Part shown: piece by piece, positions 8,525 through 17,717 of the stretch
Layout: each line of letters starts with the position of its first letter
How positions within the stretch are numbered: position 1 is the first letter of the stretch
DNA from: an uncultured Clostridia bacterium
GTDB lineage: Bacteria; Bacillota; Clostridia; TANB77; CAG-465
DNA: 35,653 nt
Direction: 5' to 3'
NCBI GenBank assembly: GCA_947584535.1
Contig: CANPWO010000010.1
Location: 1-35,653, forward strand
Notes under the pieces: generated by a model
What the model was told of the DNA's origin: nothing
Databases searched by the model: none
Seen by the model: the letters and a program-made list of their open reading frames with translations, nothing else
Translations under genes and position numbers: made by a program

Positions 8525-9403
8525 TTATTGATGTATTATTTTTAATATTTCCTCTTCTGTACTATTAGTAATGTTGCAGATTAGCTTTATATCTATATTT
8601 TCATTATACATCTTTTTTATTATTTCTTTCCTACTTTCTTGTATACCTTTTTGCATGCCTTCTTCTAGTCCACTTCTTTTTGCTTCAGCTAAAAATGATA
8701 CTTCATCTCTTAATGCTTTATCTCTTGCTTCTGCTCTTATTTTTGCTTCTTCATCTAAATTTAATCTGTCTAATTCTTTGGCTGCATTTTTGATTATTGA
8801 ATTTCTTTCCATAATTTCTTTTATCTTCTCCTTTTTTTCTCCATCAATAAATATCAACCAATCTATTAGTGAATTTGCCATTTCCTCGTTCTTTTCTCTT
8901 AACTTCTTTAATTCTATTATTATATACTTTTGATTTTGGTCTATTTCTATTTGCCTATGTGCTTTTGATACTGTTACTGTCTCTGTTATATAGTCTTCGT
9001 ATTCAAACATATCATAATTTAGTAGTAATATTATTATTACTGGCTTTATGTTTAAATAATCTTCACCACTTTCAAGTTGTGTTGATATTAATCTACTTGC
9101 ATAAAAAGACATTCTTTTGGGTATATTTTTGTATCTTTCTAACTGCATTTCAATATCTATTATTTTCTCATTATTTATTGTTGCTTTTATATCAAGTATC
9201 CCTTGTTTATCTCTAACATTTTCTATACCTAAACTACTATCTTTTTGTACCTCTATTTGAGTTATGTTCATATCTAGTAATACACTTAAGAAATTTATTA
9301 GAAACTTCTCATTACTTTTCCTTGAAAAGAACTCTTTAAAAATGACATCATTTTTTAATGTATATTCATTTTTGATTGTTTCTATAGTTTTCACCTCCTT
9401 CAT
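8525..9403 (-). CDS. Rpn-family PD-(D/E)XK transposase/nuclease
   Basis: This is a member of the Rpn recombination-promoting nuclease / PD-(D/E)XK nuclease family transposases (PF12784-like), common in gut Firmicutes in many copies. The N-terminal TLKNDVIFKEFFS is the family's opening. The catalytic core is visible as GILDIKATI, then IDIEMQLE, giving the D...E-x-Q pattern near residues 70-90. The C-terminus has the usual Glu/Lys/Ala-rich helix (EEGMQKGIQESRKEIIKKMY) and a short helical end. Length is normal, about 290 residues. The start is uncertain. The ATG at 9403 sits inside the -10 box of an excellent promoter, and the only strong ribosome site (AAGGAGGTG) lies after it, pointing to an ATA codon at 9385. 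This may be a lost start codon or non-AUG initiation. Confidence 0.85.
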   Translation of the reverse strand: MKEVKTIETIKNEYTLKNDVIFKEFFSRKSNEKFLINFLSVLLDMNITQIEVQKDSSLGIENVRDKQGILDIKATINNEKIIDIEMQLERYKNIPKRMSFYASRLISTQLESGEDYLNIKPVIIILLLNYDMFEYEDYITETVTVSKAHRQIEIDQNQKYIIIELKKLREKNEEMANSLIDWLIFIDGEKKEKIKEIMERNSIIKNAAKELDRLNLDEEAKIRAEARDKALRDEVSFLAEAKRSGLEEGMQKGIQESRKEIIKKMYNENIDIKLICNITNSTEEEILKIIHQ

Positions 9404-9430
9404 TATATAATTTTCTTTACAAAAAATCAA
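9402..9430 (-). promoter_or_regulatory. Promoter overlapping the apparent start codon of the Rpn gene
   Basis: TTGATT (9425-9430), a 17-base spacer and TATAAT (9402-9407) lie on the minus strand. The last two bases of the -10 are the first two of the ATG at 9403, so a transcript from here would begin downstream of that ATG, near the AAGGAGG ribosome site. Confidence 0.6.
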
Positions 9431-9734
9431 TACATTTTGTGTATTTTTTAACACTAATTATTTTTTTGTATAAATAATATAATGAATTTAGTTTAATGAT
9501 TTAAGAAAAAGGATAAAAAAATATCAAAAAGAACTAAATTAAATCATTTTAGAAAAAAAAAATTAGAATAAAAAACTTACGAAAAAATATTATAATTTTG
9601 TAAAGTAAAAAGATTATACAACTTAATTATCTATTTGTAAATAGTAAATTTTAAATTTCAAGTCGTTCGACAAAACTATTCTATTTTTGACAAAAATAAT
9701 AGCCTAAATAGTATAATCTATTTAAGCTATATTA
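9404..9734 (-). other. Intergenic region between Rpn gene and deacetylase gene (331 bp)
   Basis: It contains the Rpn promoter at its left end and the deacetylase terminator at its right end. The middle is A-rich, with two short copies of the 9-base word AATGATTTA in opposite orientation (near 9494 and 9543). No gene is supported. Confidence 0.5.
9691..9730 (-). terminator. Rho-independent terminator after the polysaccharide deacetylase gene
   Basis: A 13-bp stem (9699-9711 with 9718-9730) has one G-U pair, a 6-base loop and a following AUUUUUG tract on the minus strand. It lies just after the stop at 9735 and ends the galE operon. Confidence 0.78.
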
Positions 9735-10604
9735 TTAATATATTACAACTTTAGACTGCTTTAAATAATTAGCAAATGTATTTATGTCCATACTTCTGTT
9801 TGCATATATTCTTGGTATCTTGTATCTATCAGTATGAATATTTGTATGATATACTCCACCTGTCATTGCAAGTCCAAATTTGTATTGTTCCTTTGCTATA
9901 TTTATTGTTTCTTGATTATAATCACCTACTGGATAACATATAGTTGACATCTCTACACCAAATTTTTCTTCAAATTTCTTTTTTGAATCAAGAATTTGCT
10001 TTCTTTGTTCATCATTTGAAAGTGTTGTAAGTTCTTTATGTGATAATGTATGAGATTCAATTGATACAAGTCCACTATCTAACATTTCCTTTACTTGTGC
10101 ATCAGTTAGATAATTTTCACCATTCATATAATTATATATTAAGTTTAACGTTACCTTTACTTTATATTTTTTTATAATTGGAAACGCATTGTTATAAAAA
10201 TAAACAAAGCAATCATCAAATGTTAAAGCAACTGGTTTAGTATATTTATATAATTTATCTAGTTCATTCTCAAATATAGTTTGATAATTATTATCTACTA
10301 TATATTTAATTTGTTCTTCAAGTGTAGATGTTTTCATAAAATTTTCAACATCCATATTATTTCCATAGTCATCAAGTATAAAATGATACATAAATATAGG
10401 AACTGATGCTATATAATTTTCAGGAGCTAATTCTTGTTGATTAATATCACTTGACAAACTATTTTTTTTATCTTCAATATATGGAATCTTTTTCTTTACT
10501 ATATTTACTTCATATCTAGAAAAAATTAAAGTACATAATAGCAAAATAACAATTATACTAATTATTATAAATAATATTTTTTTATTATTTAATATATTTT
10601 TCAT
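9735..10604 (-). CDS. Membrane-anchored polysaccharide deacetylase (CE4)
   Basis: This 289-residue protein has an N-terminal membrane anchor (residues about 9-28), so the enzyme domain is outside the cell. The NodB-type deacetylase core shows the metal and catalytic motif TFDD (Asp130, Asp131) and the metal ligands in SHTLSH (His185, His189). PVGDYN near residue 222 is the RxxxG/Y-equivalent motif, and an upstream MYHFI segment is typical of the PgaB/YadE-like branch. It probably removes N-acetyl groups from a cell-wall polymer or exopolysaccharide made by neighbouring genes. It follows galE by 13 bases with only a weak ribosome site (AAAGGT) and is followed by a strong terminator, so it is the last gene of the operon. 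Confidence 0.88.
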   Translation of the reverse strand: MKNILNNKKILFIIISIIVILLLCTLIFSRYEVNIVKKKIPYIEDKKNSLSSDINQQELAPENYIASVPIFMYHFILDDYGNNMDVENFMKTSTLEEQIKYIVDNNYQTIFENELDKLYKYTKPVALTFDDCFVYFYNNAFPIIKKYKVKVTLNLIYNYMNGENYLTDAQVKEMLDSGLVSIESHTLSHKELTTLSNDEQRKQILDSKKKFEEKFGVEMSTICYPVGDYNQETINIAKEQYKFGLAMTGGVYHTNIHTDRYKIPRIYANRSMDINTFANYLKQSKVVIY

Positions 10605-10617
10605 AAATTTACCTTTT

Positions 10618-11628
10618 TTATTTAATTAATTTTTTCTGGAAATTCCATGTATCTTTACACATATCTTCTAAATTTTTTTCTGCTTTAAAACCAATTTCAT
10701 TTTCTGCCTTTGTTGGATCTGCATAACATGTTGCAATATCCCCTGCTCTTCTTGGTGCAATTTTATAAGGCACTTCTATATTATTTGCTTTTTCAAATGC
10801 ATTTACCATATCTAGTACACTATATCCAACACCTGTACCAAGATTATATATATATAATCCATTACCTTCTTTATCAGCCTTTTCAATAGCTCTAACATGA
10901 CCTTTTGCTAAATCTACTACGTGAATATAATCTCTTACACCTGTACCATCTTTAGTATCATAATCATTTCCAAATACAGATAATTTTTCAAGCTTACCAC
11001 TTGCTACTTGTGCTATATATGGCATTAAATTGTTTGGTATTCCTTGTGGGTTTTCTCCAATTAATCCACTTTCATGTGCTCCAACTGGATTAAAATATCT
11101 TAAAATAACAATATCCCAAGTATTATCTGATTTATATAAATCTTTTAATATTAATTCAATAACATATTTTGTTGTTCCATATGGATTAGTAGTACCACCT
11201 ACTTTTGCATCTTCTGTAATTGGAACTACCTCTGGATCTCCATATACAGTAGCTGAAGAACTAAATACAAACTTTTTTACATTATATTTTCTCATTGTAT
11301 CAAGAAGAACTAATGCACCTGAAACATTATTTGTATAATATTCAATAGGTTTCTCTACTGATTCTCCTACCGCTTTATAACCTGCAAAGTTTATAACTGA
11401 ATCAATATCATTTTCTTCAAATACTTTTTGAAGTTTATCTCTATCTGAATAATCCATTTCGTAAAATACAAAATCTTTACCTGTAATTTTCCTTATATTA
11501 TCAAGCACTTCTGGTTTACTATTAGAAAAGTTATCAATTATAACTAAATCTCTACCAGCATTTAATAATTCAACGCATGTATGTGATCCTATATATCCTG
11601 CGCCACCAGTAATTAATATTTTTTTCAT
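10618..11628 (-). CDS. galE: UDP-glucose 4-epimerase GalE
   Basis: GalE interconverts UDP-glucose and UDP-galactose in the cytoplasm and supplies UDP-galactose for surface glycans. The 336-residue product is full length. It carries the NAD-binding GGAGYIGSH at residues 8-16, the catalytic Ser125 in [11 protein letters not shown], and Tyr150 and Lys154 (YGTTK), with the family motifs RYFNPVGAH and [12 protein letters not shown]. The start at 11628 (MKKILITGG) matches the family. There is no ribosome site directly before it. A strong GAGGAGG lies 40 bases upstream before an in-frame six-codon frame that ends in TAG, so initiation may depend on reinitiation or coupling. An in-frame TTG at 11640 is an alternative start. 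The gene lies between a small membrane-peptide gene and the deacetylase gene. Confidence 0.95.
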   Translation of the reverse strand: MKKILITGGAGYIGSHTCVELLNAGRDLVIIDNFSNSKPEVLDNIRKITGKDFVFYEMDYSDRDKLQKVFEENDIDSVINFAGYKAVGESVEKPIEYYTNNVSGALVLLDTMRKYNVKKFVFSSSATVYGDPEVVPITEDAKVGGTTNPYGTTKYVIELILKDLYKSDNTWDIVILRYFNPVGAHESGLIGENPQGIPNNLMPYIAQVASGKLEKLSVFGNDYDTKDGTGVRDYIHVVDLAKGHVRAIEKADKEGNGLYIYNLGTGVGYSVLDMVNAFEKANNIEVPYKIAPRRAGDIATCYADPTKAENEIGFKAEKNLEDMCKDTWNFQKKLIK

Positions 11629-11643
11629 AAAACATATCAAATA

Positions 11644-11664
11644 CTACTCACTAAATAGTAGCAT
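11644..11664 (-). promoter_or_regulatory. Possible six-codon leader ORF in front of galE
   Basis: GAGGAGG followed after five bases by ATG at 11664 opens MLLFSE and stops at TAG (11644-11646), 15 bases before the galE start. It is in frame with galE. The bases form a weak CTACT/AGTAG hairpin. It could be a leader that couples or tunes galE translation; chance is not excluded. Confidence 0.35.
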
Positions 11665-11678
11665 TTTTCCTCCTCTCA

Positions 11679-11810
11679 TTATTTTACTAAAATTAATGCA
11701 ATAACAGCTACAAATCCTATTACAAGGCATGCAAGTATTAATCTTAGTAATGCCTCTAATCTATCTCTTGGTTCTTCTAAATTATTTTCTCTTGTTTTTA
11801 ATTTTTCCAT
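11679..11810 (-). CDS. Small single-pass membrane protein, 43 residues
   Basis: This small gene starts at ATG 11810 after GGAGG (spacing 6) and lies directly behind a good promoter. The peptide has a charged N-terminal half (MEKLKTRENNLEEPRDRLEA) and a hydrophobic helix at about residues 22-42, so it is a likely single-pass membrane protein with the N-terminus inside. The stop overlaps a further ATG (TAATG) leading into GAGGAGG and the galE leader. No family is recognised. Promoter, ribosome site and composition together support a real gene. A link to GalE or the deacetylase is only positional. Confidence 0.65.
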   Translation of the reverse strand: MEKLKTRENNLEEPRDRLEALLRLILACLVIGFVAVIALILVK

Positions 11811-11828
11811 ATCAATTCCTCCGCTTAT

Positions 11829-11857
11829 ATTATATTACTAATATATTTATTTTTCAA
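11829..11857 (-). promoter_or_regulatory. Promoter of the small membrane protein-galE-deacetylase operon
   Basis: TTGAAA (11852-11857), 17 bases, then TATAAT (11829-11834) on the minus strand. The ribosome site and start of the 43-residue gene follow within 20 bases. Confidence 0.72.
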
Positions 11858-12029
11858 GTATAAAAATTATATATTATTACTTATTACTATTATATTAATA
11901 AAAAATGTATTACTAGACATTTTAATTTAATAAATTTAATATCATTTTAAATAATTTAACATTATAAATACTATTTATATTACATTTTTTAATATACCTA
12001 AATTACTAAAAAGTAATGCTACATATTTT

Positions 12030-13152
12030 TTATATAAATATTTCTTTCCATAATTCCTTTATATATTTTTCATAATAACGATTTACAATATTATAACCAT
12101 TACTTCCTAACTTTTTTCTTTTGTTGCTATCTTCAAGTAGTTTTTTTATTTTACTTGCCATAATATTTATATCTCTATCTTTAATCAAATAACCTGTTTT
12201 TCCATCATCTATAATTTCTCTTGGACCAACATCTACATCAAAAGCAATACAAGGCACACCAAAATTCATTGCTTCGCATAAAACTAATGAAAAGCTTTCA
12301 CTTTTAGATGTTAATACAAATATATCAGATTTTAAAAGTTCGGAAATAATTTGTTCTTTATCTAACCTTCCTGTTAAAATTACGTTTTCTTCTAACTTTT
12401 CCTCTTTAATTAAATCTTCTAAATTTTTTCTTTGGCTACCCTCTCCTACTATTTTTAGGATTAATTTTCTATGTTTTTCTTGAACTAAAGAAAAAACATT
12501 AATCAAGGTTTTAAAATCCTTTACATCTTCAAGTCTTCCAATGCTAATAATTTGATTATTTTCAAGACTAGATAATTTACCCGTTTTGTTTTCTTCTATC
12601 ATATTTGGAATTACTTTAATTTTAATATCAAGACCTTTTAAATAACTTTCATACAAATTTTTTGCTTGCTTAGTCATTACAACTAGATAGTTTATATCTT
12701 TAAAGGCTTTTTTACATTTTTTCATGTATTTAGTGTTACTTATATATGAATGTTCTTGAGTTATTGTAACAATATCTTTTCTATGAATTTGATTTGCAAA
12801 TTCTACTCTCGATGAAATTAAAATATCAGTATCTAACTTATTTATAATTTTACTTAAGCCCCAAAATTTCATATATACTATTTCTATACTTTTATTTAGT
12901 TCTTTAAAGAAAGATATAAACTTTAACTTTTTTATATTTTCTTTTAATTTACTCTTATTTGGTCCATAAGGAAATATAAAATTAAGTTTTATTCTATTAT
13001 CTAAATCATAGAAAGATTTTCCGCTCAAGCAAATCATATAATGATATTATTTCAATTTCATAATTATTTACTAAACTGTTTGCTAGAGTAGTAACTTGTC
13101 TTTCTATACCACCATAATTTAAGTGAAGCATCAAAAATGTAATTTTTTTCAT
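12030..13152 (-). pseudogene. GT4 family glycosyltransferase, broken by a single frameshift
   Basis: The gene begins at ATG 13152 after AAGGAGGAG with MKKITFLMLHLNYGGIERQ, the glycine-rich GT4 opening. This frame stops at TGA 13006-13008 after 48 residues. The rest of the enzyme (SGKSFYDLDNRIKLNFIF onward) continues in the next frame to 12030, with the donor-site motifs SIGRLEDVKDF and ESFSLVLCEAMNFGVP (E-x7-E). The downstream frame is closed by TAA at 13047-13049, so the shift lies between 13009 and 13046. One extra base (or two missing) explains it. No slippery sequence is seen there. An ATG at 13037 opens the second frame but has no ribosome site. It could be a sequencing error or a recent mutation. 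It is the last gene of the GtrII-CotH-VTC-DUF4956 operon. The intact enzyme would be about 373 residues. Confidence 0.8.
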
Positions 13153-13164
13153 TAATACTCCTCC

Positions 13165-13845
13165 TTAAAATTGACACTCTCCATCTTGAGTAAGTAAATT
13201 AGCAGCCATAACTGTTTCAAAATTTGATATTTCTTTTAGTAAATCATTTACATTTTCTCCTGATAGCTCATATATTATATCTATTTTACTTGCTGATGCA
13301 TTTCTTGATTTTACTCTAAATTTTATTTTGTTCTTTTCTAAAAAACTAGAAATTTTCTTCTCTGTATCAAAATCATTAAAACTTACTACAAGCAAATATG
13401 GTATTTTATTTCCTGGTAATCTATCAAATAAAAGTAATCCAAGAGTTAAAGTAACAGCAAGTACACAAGCAAGAGAATATACACCTGCTCCAATTATTAT
13501 ACCATTACTTATTGACCAAAACAAAAATAATAAATCTTTTGGCTCTTTAATAGCAGTTCTAAATCTTACAATAGAAAGTGCACCAACCATACCTAAAGAT
13601 ACAACTACATTTGCTTGCATTGACATTACAACAGCTGCTGTAACAAGTGTCATAAGCGACATAGTAACATTAAATTTTTTAGAATATACCACATTATCAC
13701 ATACTAATTTATATACAAAGAAAATAATTAATGCAAAAGCAAATGCTACTGCAAGTGTAATAACAACTGAACTAAGTGATATATTATTAGTAAAATTTGC
13801 TAAAAACTTATTTTTAAAAATATCTGAAAAACTAAAACTATCCAT
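13165..13845 (-). CDS. DUF4956 family membrane protein
   Basis: This 226-residue protein has three or four membrane segments in its first 145 residues and a soluble C-terminal domain of about 80 residues (from PYLLVVSFNDFD). The conserved core SLGMVGALSIVRFRTAIKEPKDL is the signature of DUF4956 (PF16316). The function is not known. In many Clostridia it travels with VTC-domain and CotH-domain genes, as here. The start at 13845 (MDSFSF) has GAGGAG eight bases upstream and overlaps the VTC gene by 8 bases; a start five codons earlier is possible but lacks a ribosome site. The tight overlap suggests it works with the VTC-domain protein, perhaps as its membrane partner (inference). Confidence 0.88.
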   Translation of the reverse strand: MDSFSFSDIFKNKFLANFTNNISLSSVVITLAVAFAFALIIFFVYKLVCDNVVYSKKFNVTMSLMTLVTAAVVMSMQANVVVSLGMVGALSIVRFRTAIKEPKDLLFLFWSISNGIIIGAGVYSLACVLAVTLTLGLLLFDRLPGNKIPYLLVVSFNDFDTEKKISSFLEKNKIKFRVKSRNASASKIDIIYELSGENVNDLLKEISNFETVMAANLLTQDGECQF

Positions 13846-14566
13846 AATAAATCTCCTCATCTATTAATCTATTTTGCATTATTCTACCATTTAGGTATTT
13901 AGAAAATGATGTTTGCTCTAATACATTTATATTAACTAACCATGCTAAATAACTTGGTAGAAAATCATCATATTTAACCTCTAAAATATTTCTGCCTTTT
14001 TCAAGTAAAGGAATACTCGTCCTATCCTTTTCAAAAAAATCTGAAACATTATAATTCATTGAAATGTTATGATCAAGTGTAATTCTTACATTGCCAGCTA
14101 CATATGTATATGGAATTCTATCATAGTCTATTATTATAACTGGTTTATAACCATAAAATTTTGTTTTTATAATAAATTCATTTAACACCTTATGATTATC
14201 TTTACTAATATCAAGCTTTCCTGCGATTAAGTCTTCTACTTGCTTTCTTGTTACCTTACAAGATGTTTTATTTGTCATATTATTAATTTTAAATTTCTTT
14301 TCAAGACTTATATACTCTTCATTAAAATTATAATATCTAATTCTATATTTTTCTCTTTTACTTACCCCATTTAATACCTGATAATAACTAGTATTTAAGT
14401 GATCATCAAAATATAGACTTCTAATAAAATACTTGCCTTCTTTTTTTGCATTTTTATCAATATCTAGCAAACCTGAAAGCCTTGTTTTTAACTCTTCAAA
14501 TTGTAAATCAGTTATCATATATTTTAATTCGTGTCTGTATTTACCTTTTTTTATTAATTCATCCAT
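13838..14566 (-). CDS. VTC-type polyphosphate polymerase domain protein
   Basis: This 242-residue soluble protein has the triphosphate-tunnel fold of the VTC domain (PF09359), which in yeast Vtc4 makes polyphosphate from ATP. Tunnel strands with the expected alternating charged residues are visible: RHELKY at 11-16, RSLYFDD at 49-55, KYRIRYY at 73-79, LEKKFK at 88-93, IIDYDR near 147 and ILEVKYD near 195. The bacterial form lacks the SPX domain and membrane part found in yeast, and DUF4956 may supply the membrane part. The start ATG at 14566 lies 19 bases after the CotH gene. Polyphosphate synthesis is the family inference; activity of bacterial members linked to CotH is not established here. 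Confidence 0.88.
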   Translation of the reverse strand: MDELIKKGKYRHELKYMITDLQFEELKTRLSGLLDIDKNAKKEGKYFIRSLYFDDHLNTSYYQVLNGVSKREKYRIRYYNFNEEYISLEKKFKINNMTNKTSCKVTRKQVEDLIAGKLDISKDNHKVLNEFIIKTKFYGYKPVIIIDYDRIPYTYVAGNVRITLDHNISMNYNVSDFFEKDRTSIPLLEKGRNILEVKYDDFLPSYLAWLVNINVLEQTSFSKYLNGRIMQNRLIDEEIYYG

Positions 14567-14585
14567 AAAACTTACCTTTCTTAAA

Positions 14586-16169
14586 TCATAAATTATTCAT
14601 ATATTCATCAATTGCTATAAACCTTTTATTACACCAGTCTCTTATTTCGTTAAATTCTACATCTAAATCTACATCTTCCCACTTACTATTTTCTCTATCT
14701 ATAGCACCTGTAACTGTTAATTCATTATAATAATTTGAAACTATTTCATCTATTACTTTATCATTAAATACATTCTTTCGTAAATATTTCCACCTAGATT
14801 TTAAATTCTTTGGATAATTATAACAATTGCTAGTGTTCTCTTCAACTAACATAACATTTTCATAACATTTACGAGGCCCTTCACTCTTTTCTGTCTTAAC
14901 CCATTCCATCCCAAAGCTTAAGTCTAAATCCCAAGGGGTAATTAATACTTTAGTATCACTATTTAAATTCTTAAGTGAAAGATATAAATTTTTAGTACTT
15001 GAATTATCTAAAGCGTTTAATGCCATTATTAATACTCTAAAATTCACATAATTATCACTACAGAAATTATTTTCTATCATCTCATCAGTTACATTTTCCA
15101 TATAATAATCTTTTATTCTATTTAATATAATTTTCCAATACATAGAACTATTTTTCAAGTTTTCTGGATATTTTAACTCATAAGACCCGTATTCTTCTCC
15201 TTTTATATTGTTTATGCTATCTTCTGAGAAATCTGTTGAGTTATAACTTACTCCTTTAAGTAATATTCCACTATCGCTATTTGAAGTTTCTTTTAAATTT
15301 AATGTTTTTTCATCAATAGGCTCTTTTAAAACATATAGTCCTGCATACTCACCATTCATAAATATTTCTATAAATTTTCCATTAAGTTTTGCATAATAAT
15401 CTTCTGATATATCTTCATTCATTAAATTCCATAAATCATATGCAAGTAAATTTCTAATTTTAGAAGGATCTGAGTATAACGATTCCAAAATCCAATCAGA
15501 GTCATTTCTTAATCCAAGTAATGATAATTTTTTCTTTCTTTTATTATTATTATTTTCTTGCAACCTTATTCTATATGATTTTTTAGAAGAAAAATAGCTT
15601 GAAGTTCCTCTTAATCTTATATTTATATCAGAATTAATACAATATTCTGATTCATCTTTTATATAATCAGGATCTAAAATGCTAATATTTCCAAAAGAAT
15701 ATTCTTTAGTTAATTTTTTTGAACTGCTATTTATACATAAAATAGGTAAATTAGTAAATTTTATATATTTTTTATCATAATAAAATGCATTGTTAGAATA
15801 TATTTCTATTGCTTTATTATACTCGGCCTTAGTTGTTAATTCAATACTTTTACTAAATTCTTTTCCATCTATAATATGTTTAACATTTTTATTAGTATTT
15901 ATCTCTATTTTTAAATTTATGTCCCTGCCTATATCCTCTTTACTAATTGGATATAAATATGTGTTTCCTTGTTCAAAATATGGTAGTTCAATGTCATTAA
16001 TTTTTACTGTTTCTTCTACATTTTTTTCTTGTTTGCCAATAAATGCATAAGTAACTAAGTCCACTAAATATTCTTTCCATAAAAGATAATATACTAACAA
16101 ACCAGCTAGTATAATTAGCATACTATAAAATACTACATTTTTTACTTTTTTCTTATTATCTGTTAGCAT
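14586..16169 (-). CDS. CotH-like kinase, membrane anchored
   Basis: This 527-residue protein has an N-terminal membrane anchor (residues 11-30), then a beta-rich region of about 140 residues and a CotH domain (PF08757). CotH proteins have an atypical protein-kinase fold, and CotH of Bacillus phosphorylates spore coat proteins. Visible motifs are the nucleotide-site segment RLRGTSSYFSSKKSYRIRL at 185-203, EIFMNGEYAGLYVLKEP at 268-284, ALNALDNSSTKNLYL at about 383-397 and the metal-binding TPWDLDLSFG at 411-420. With the N-terminal anchor and Ser/Asn-rich outer region the kinase is probably extracellular. The start at 16169 follows a GGGGGG ribosome site; the frame is open slightly upstream. 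It is cotranscribed with the GtrII, VTC and DUF4956 genes. Confidence 0.87.
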   Translation of the reverse strand: MLTDNKKKVKNVVFYSMLIILAGLLVYYLLWKEYLVDLVTYAFIGKQEKNVEETVKINDIELPYFEQGNTYLYPISKEDIGRDINLKIEINTNKNVKHIIDGKEFSKSIELTTKAEYNKAIEIYSNNAFYYDKKYIKFTNLPILCINSSSKKLTKEYSFGNISILDPDYIKDESEYCINSDINIRLRGTSSYFSSKKSYRIRLQENNNNKRKKKLSLLGLRNDSDWILESLYSDPSKIRNLLAYDLWNLMNEDISEDYYAKLNGKFIEIFMNGEYAGLYVLKEPIDEKTLNLKETSNSDSGILLKGVSYNSTDFSEDSINNIKGEEYGSYELKYPENLKNSSMYWKIILNRIKDYYMENVTDEMIENNFCSDNYVNFRVLIMALNALDNSSTKNLYLSLKNLNSDTKVLITPWDLDLSFGMEWVKTEKSEGPRKCYENVMLVEENTSNCYNYPKNLKSRWKYLRKNVFNDKVIDEIVSNYYNELTVTGAIDRENSKWEDVDLDVEFNEIRDWCNKRFIAIDEYMNNL

Positions 16170-16186
16170 ATATCCCCCCAATTTTA

Positions 16187-17692
16187 TTAATAAATACAAA
16201 GATGTAAAGTGTCGTTTTCAAATTTAAATTGATTTTTGTTAATTAAATCATAATCTATACTTTCAAATTCATTTTTGTACTCTTCTTTTTGATTATAATC
16301 TTGTACAAAATCTCTATTTAAATAATAATTTAATATATCTACCCTACACCAAGTAGTTTTTAAAACTCTTTCATTTATATCTCCATATTCTCTAAGACCT
16401 TTATAGCTATGTTTAGAGTCTTTATCGCTATAAAATACAATCTTAGTTATTTTGTTGTTACTTTCATTTTCATATTTTTCAATTTCTTCACCAATACTTA
16501 AAACTTCTTTTTTTTCTAAATAATTTAAAGTATAATGATCTCTAATTATACCATTAAAAGATATAAATTGTACAAAGAAATATACTAGAAATACTATAAC
16601 AAAAAAGTTAATATAACGTTTATTATTAAATTTAACATTTATACATAAATACAAAACAGAAAGTGCAATTATTGATGCAAAAGGAAAAATTGCTCTAGCA
16701 GTTAAATTTATTGAAGCAGTATCAATAACAAGTTGTGGTAATATTGATGCGATAACACATCCTGCAAGTATATATATATATCCAAAAAATAGCACTTTTT
16801 TACTATCTTTATCATTTTTCTCATTATTACAATTTTTAAATATAATATATGTAGTAGCTACAAATACAAGTATAAAAGTAAATGCAAAGAATAACTTTGG
16901 CATTGTTCCATAAGTGTCTATAAATAATCTACAAATACCTTTTATTACCTTTTTTAAACTCTCAAATATATGTAATGCTCCTGTCGTTCTTGAAGTACTT
17001 TGATTTCCAACTATTCTTACTAGTAAATAAGAAAGTCCCATTGTAACTCCATATATAGAAGCAGTAATAACATTATTGTATATAAATTTTTTTATATTAT
17101 TTGAATACTTTACAATAAATACAGTTGCAATAGCAATAAAAAGAGCTACTGTACCTTGATATGTAAATGATGATAAGCATAAAAATATAAACGAATATAC
17201 TATATTTATCTTTTTACTACTTTCAAAAAATTTAATCAAAAATTTCAAAGCAATAACTGCAAATAGAATAGATAGTGAAAACATTCCCTTTTCTATATAT
17301 AGAAAGTAATCAATTAAAAAACAATTTAATATAGTTCCAGTTGAAATGCAAATATTTATCAAATTATTTTTTATATATTTTTTAAATATATTATACAGTA
17401 TAAAAATACTAAATGTAACAGATATAATTCCTATCAAGTAACTTACCATATAAGTTAAGTTAATAGAAAAGCCTAGTACATTTACTATTTTCCAAAATAA
17501 TGCAACAATATACCTTCCTAAAACTAAGTAATGCTCATATTCGTCCACATATGGATTAGCATACATCCTAAATGTACACCTTGAATATTCTAATTTGTAC
17601 AAACTCCCTAAAAATATTAATGTTATTAATAAAGATATCCATATATATTTATTTTTCAATAAATTAATTATATTTTCCTTTATTTTTTCCAT
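16187..17692 (-). CDS. GtrII-like polytopic membrane glucosyltransferase
   Basis: This 501-residue membrane protein has about ten hydrophobic segments, an early outer loop with acidic residues (ANPYVDEYEHYLVLGRYI, residues 45-62) and a soluble C-terminal domain of about 115 residues. It matches the glucosyltransferase domain family PF14264 (GtrII), in which sugars from undecaprenyl-phosphate donors are transferred outside the cell to a polymer. The C-terminal domain (IVFYSDKDSKHSYKGLREYG, ending LHLCIY) is shared with the proteins at 17824-19311 and 26439-28628. It is the first gene of its operon, with its own promoter at 17718-17746 and an AGGGGG ribosome site close to the ATG. The donor sugar cannot be told from sequence. 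Confidence 0.83.
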   Translation of the reverse strand: MEKIKENIINLLKNKYIWISLLITLIFLGSLYKLEYSRCTFRMYANPYVDEYEHYLVLGRYIVALFWKIVNVLGFSINLTYMVSYLIGIISVTFSIFILYNIFKKYIKNNLINICISTGTILNCFLIDYFLYIEKGMFSLSILFAVIALKFLIKFFESSKKINIVYSFIFLCLSSFTYQGTVALFIAIATVFIVKYSNNIKKFIYNNVITASIYGVTMGLSYLLVRIVGNQSTSRTTGALHIFESLKKVIKGICRLFIDTYGTMPKLFFAFTFILVFVATTYIIFKNCNNEKNDKDSKKVLFFGYIYILAGCVIASILPQLVIDTASINLTARAIFPFASIIALSVLYLCINVKFNNKRYINFFVIVFLVYFFVQFISFNGIIRDHYTLNYLEKKEVLSIGEEIEKYENESNNKITKIVFYSDKDSKHSYKGLREYGDINERVLKTTWCRVDILNYYLNRDFVQDYNQKEEYKNEFESIDYDLINKNQFKFENDTLHLCIY

Positions 17693-17717
17693 AAATCCCC
17701 CTAGAATTGATATCTTA

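Noticed and set aside
11644..11664. Recoding of TAG as a sense codon
   Set aside because: GalE is full length from its usual start, so no readthrough is needed; other genes here give no sign of TAG reassignment.
12002..12017. Short ATTACT/AGTAAT hairpin after the broken GT4 gene as terminator
   Set aside because: It has only a 6-bp A/T-rich stem and no U-tract on the minus strand.
13006..13049. Programmed frameshifting to join the two GT4 frames
   Set aside because: The required shift is +1 and there is no slippery run, stimulatory structure or ribosome-like site in the interval; mutation or error is simpler.
13328..13867. Plus-strand frame of 179 codons
   Set aside because: It lies entirely antisense to the DUF4956 gene, which has a ribosome site, family motif and operon context.
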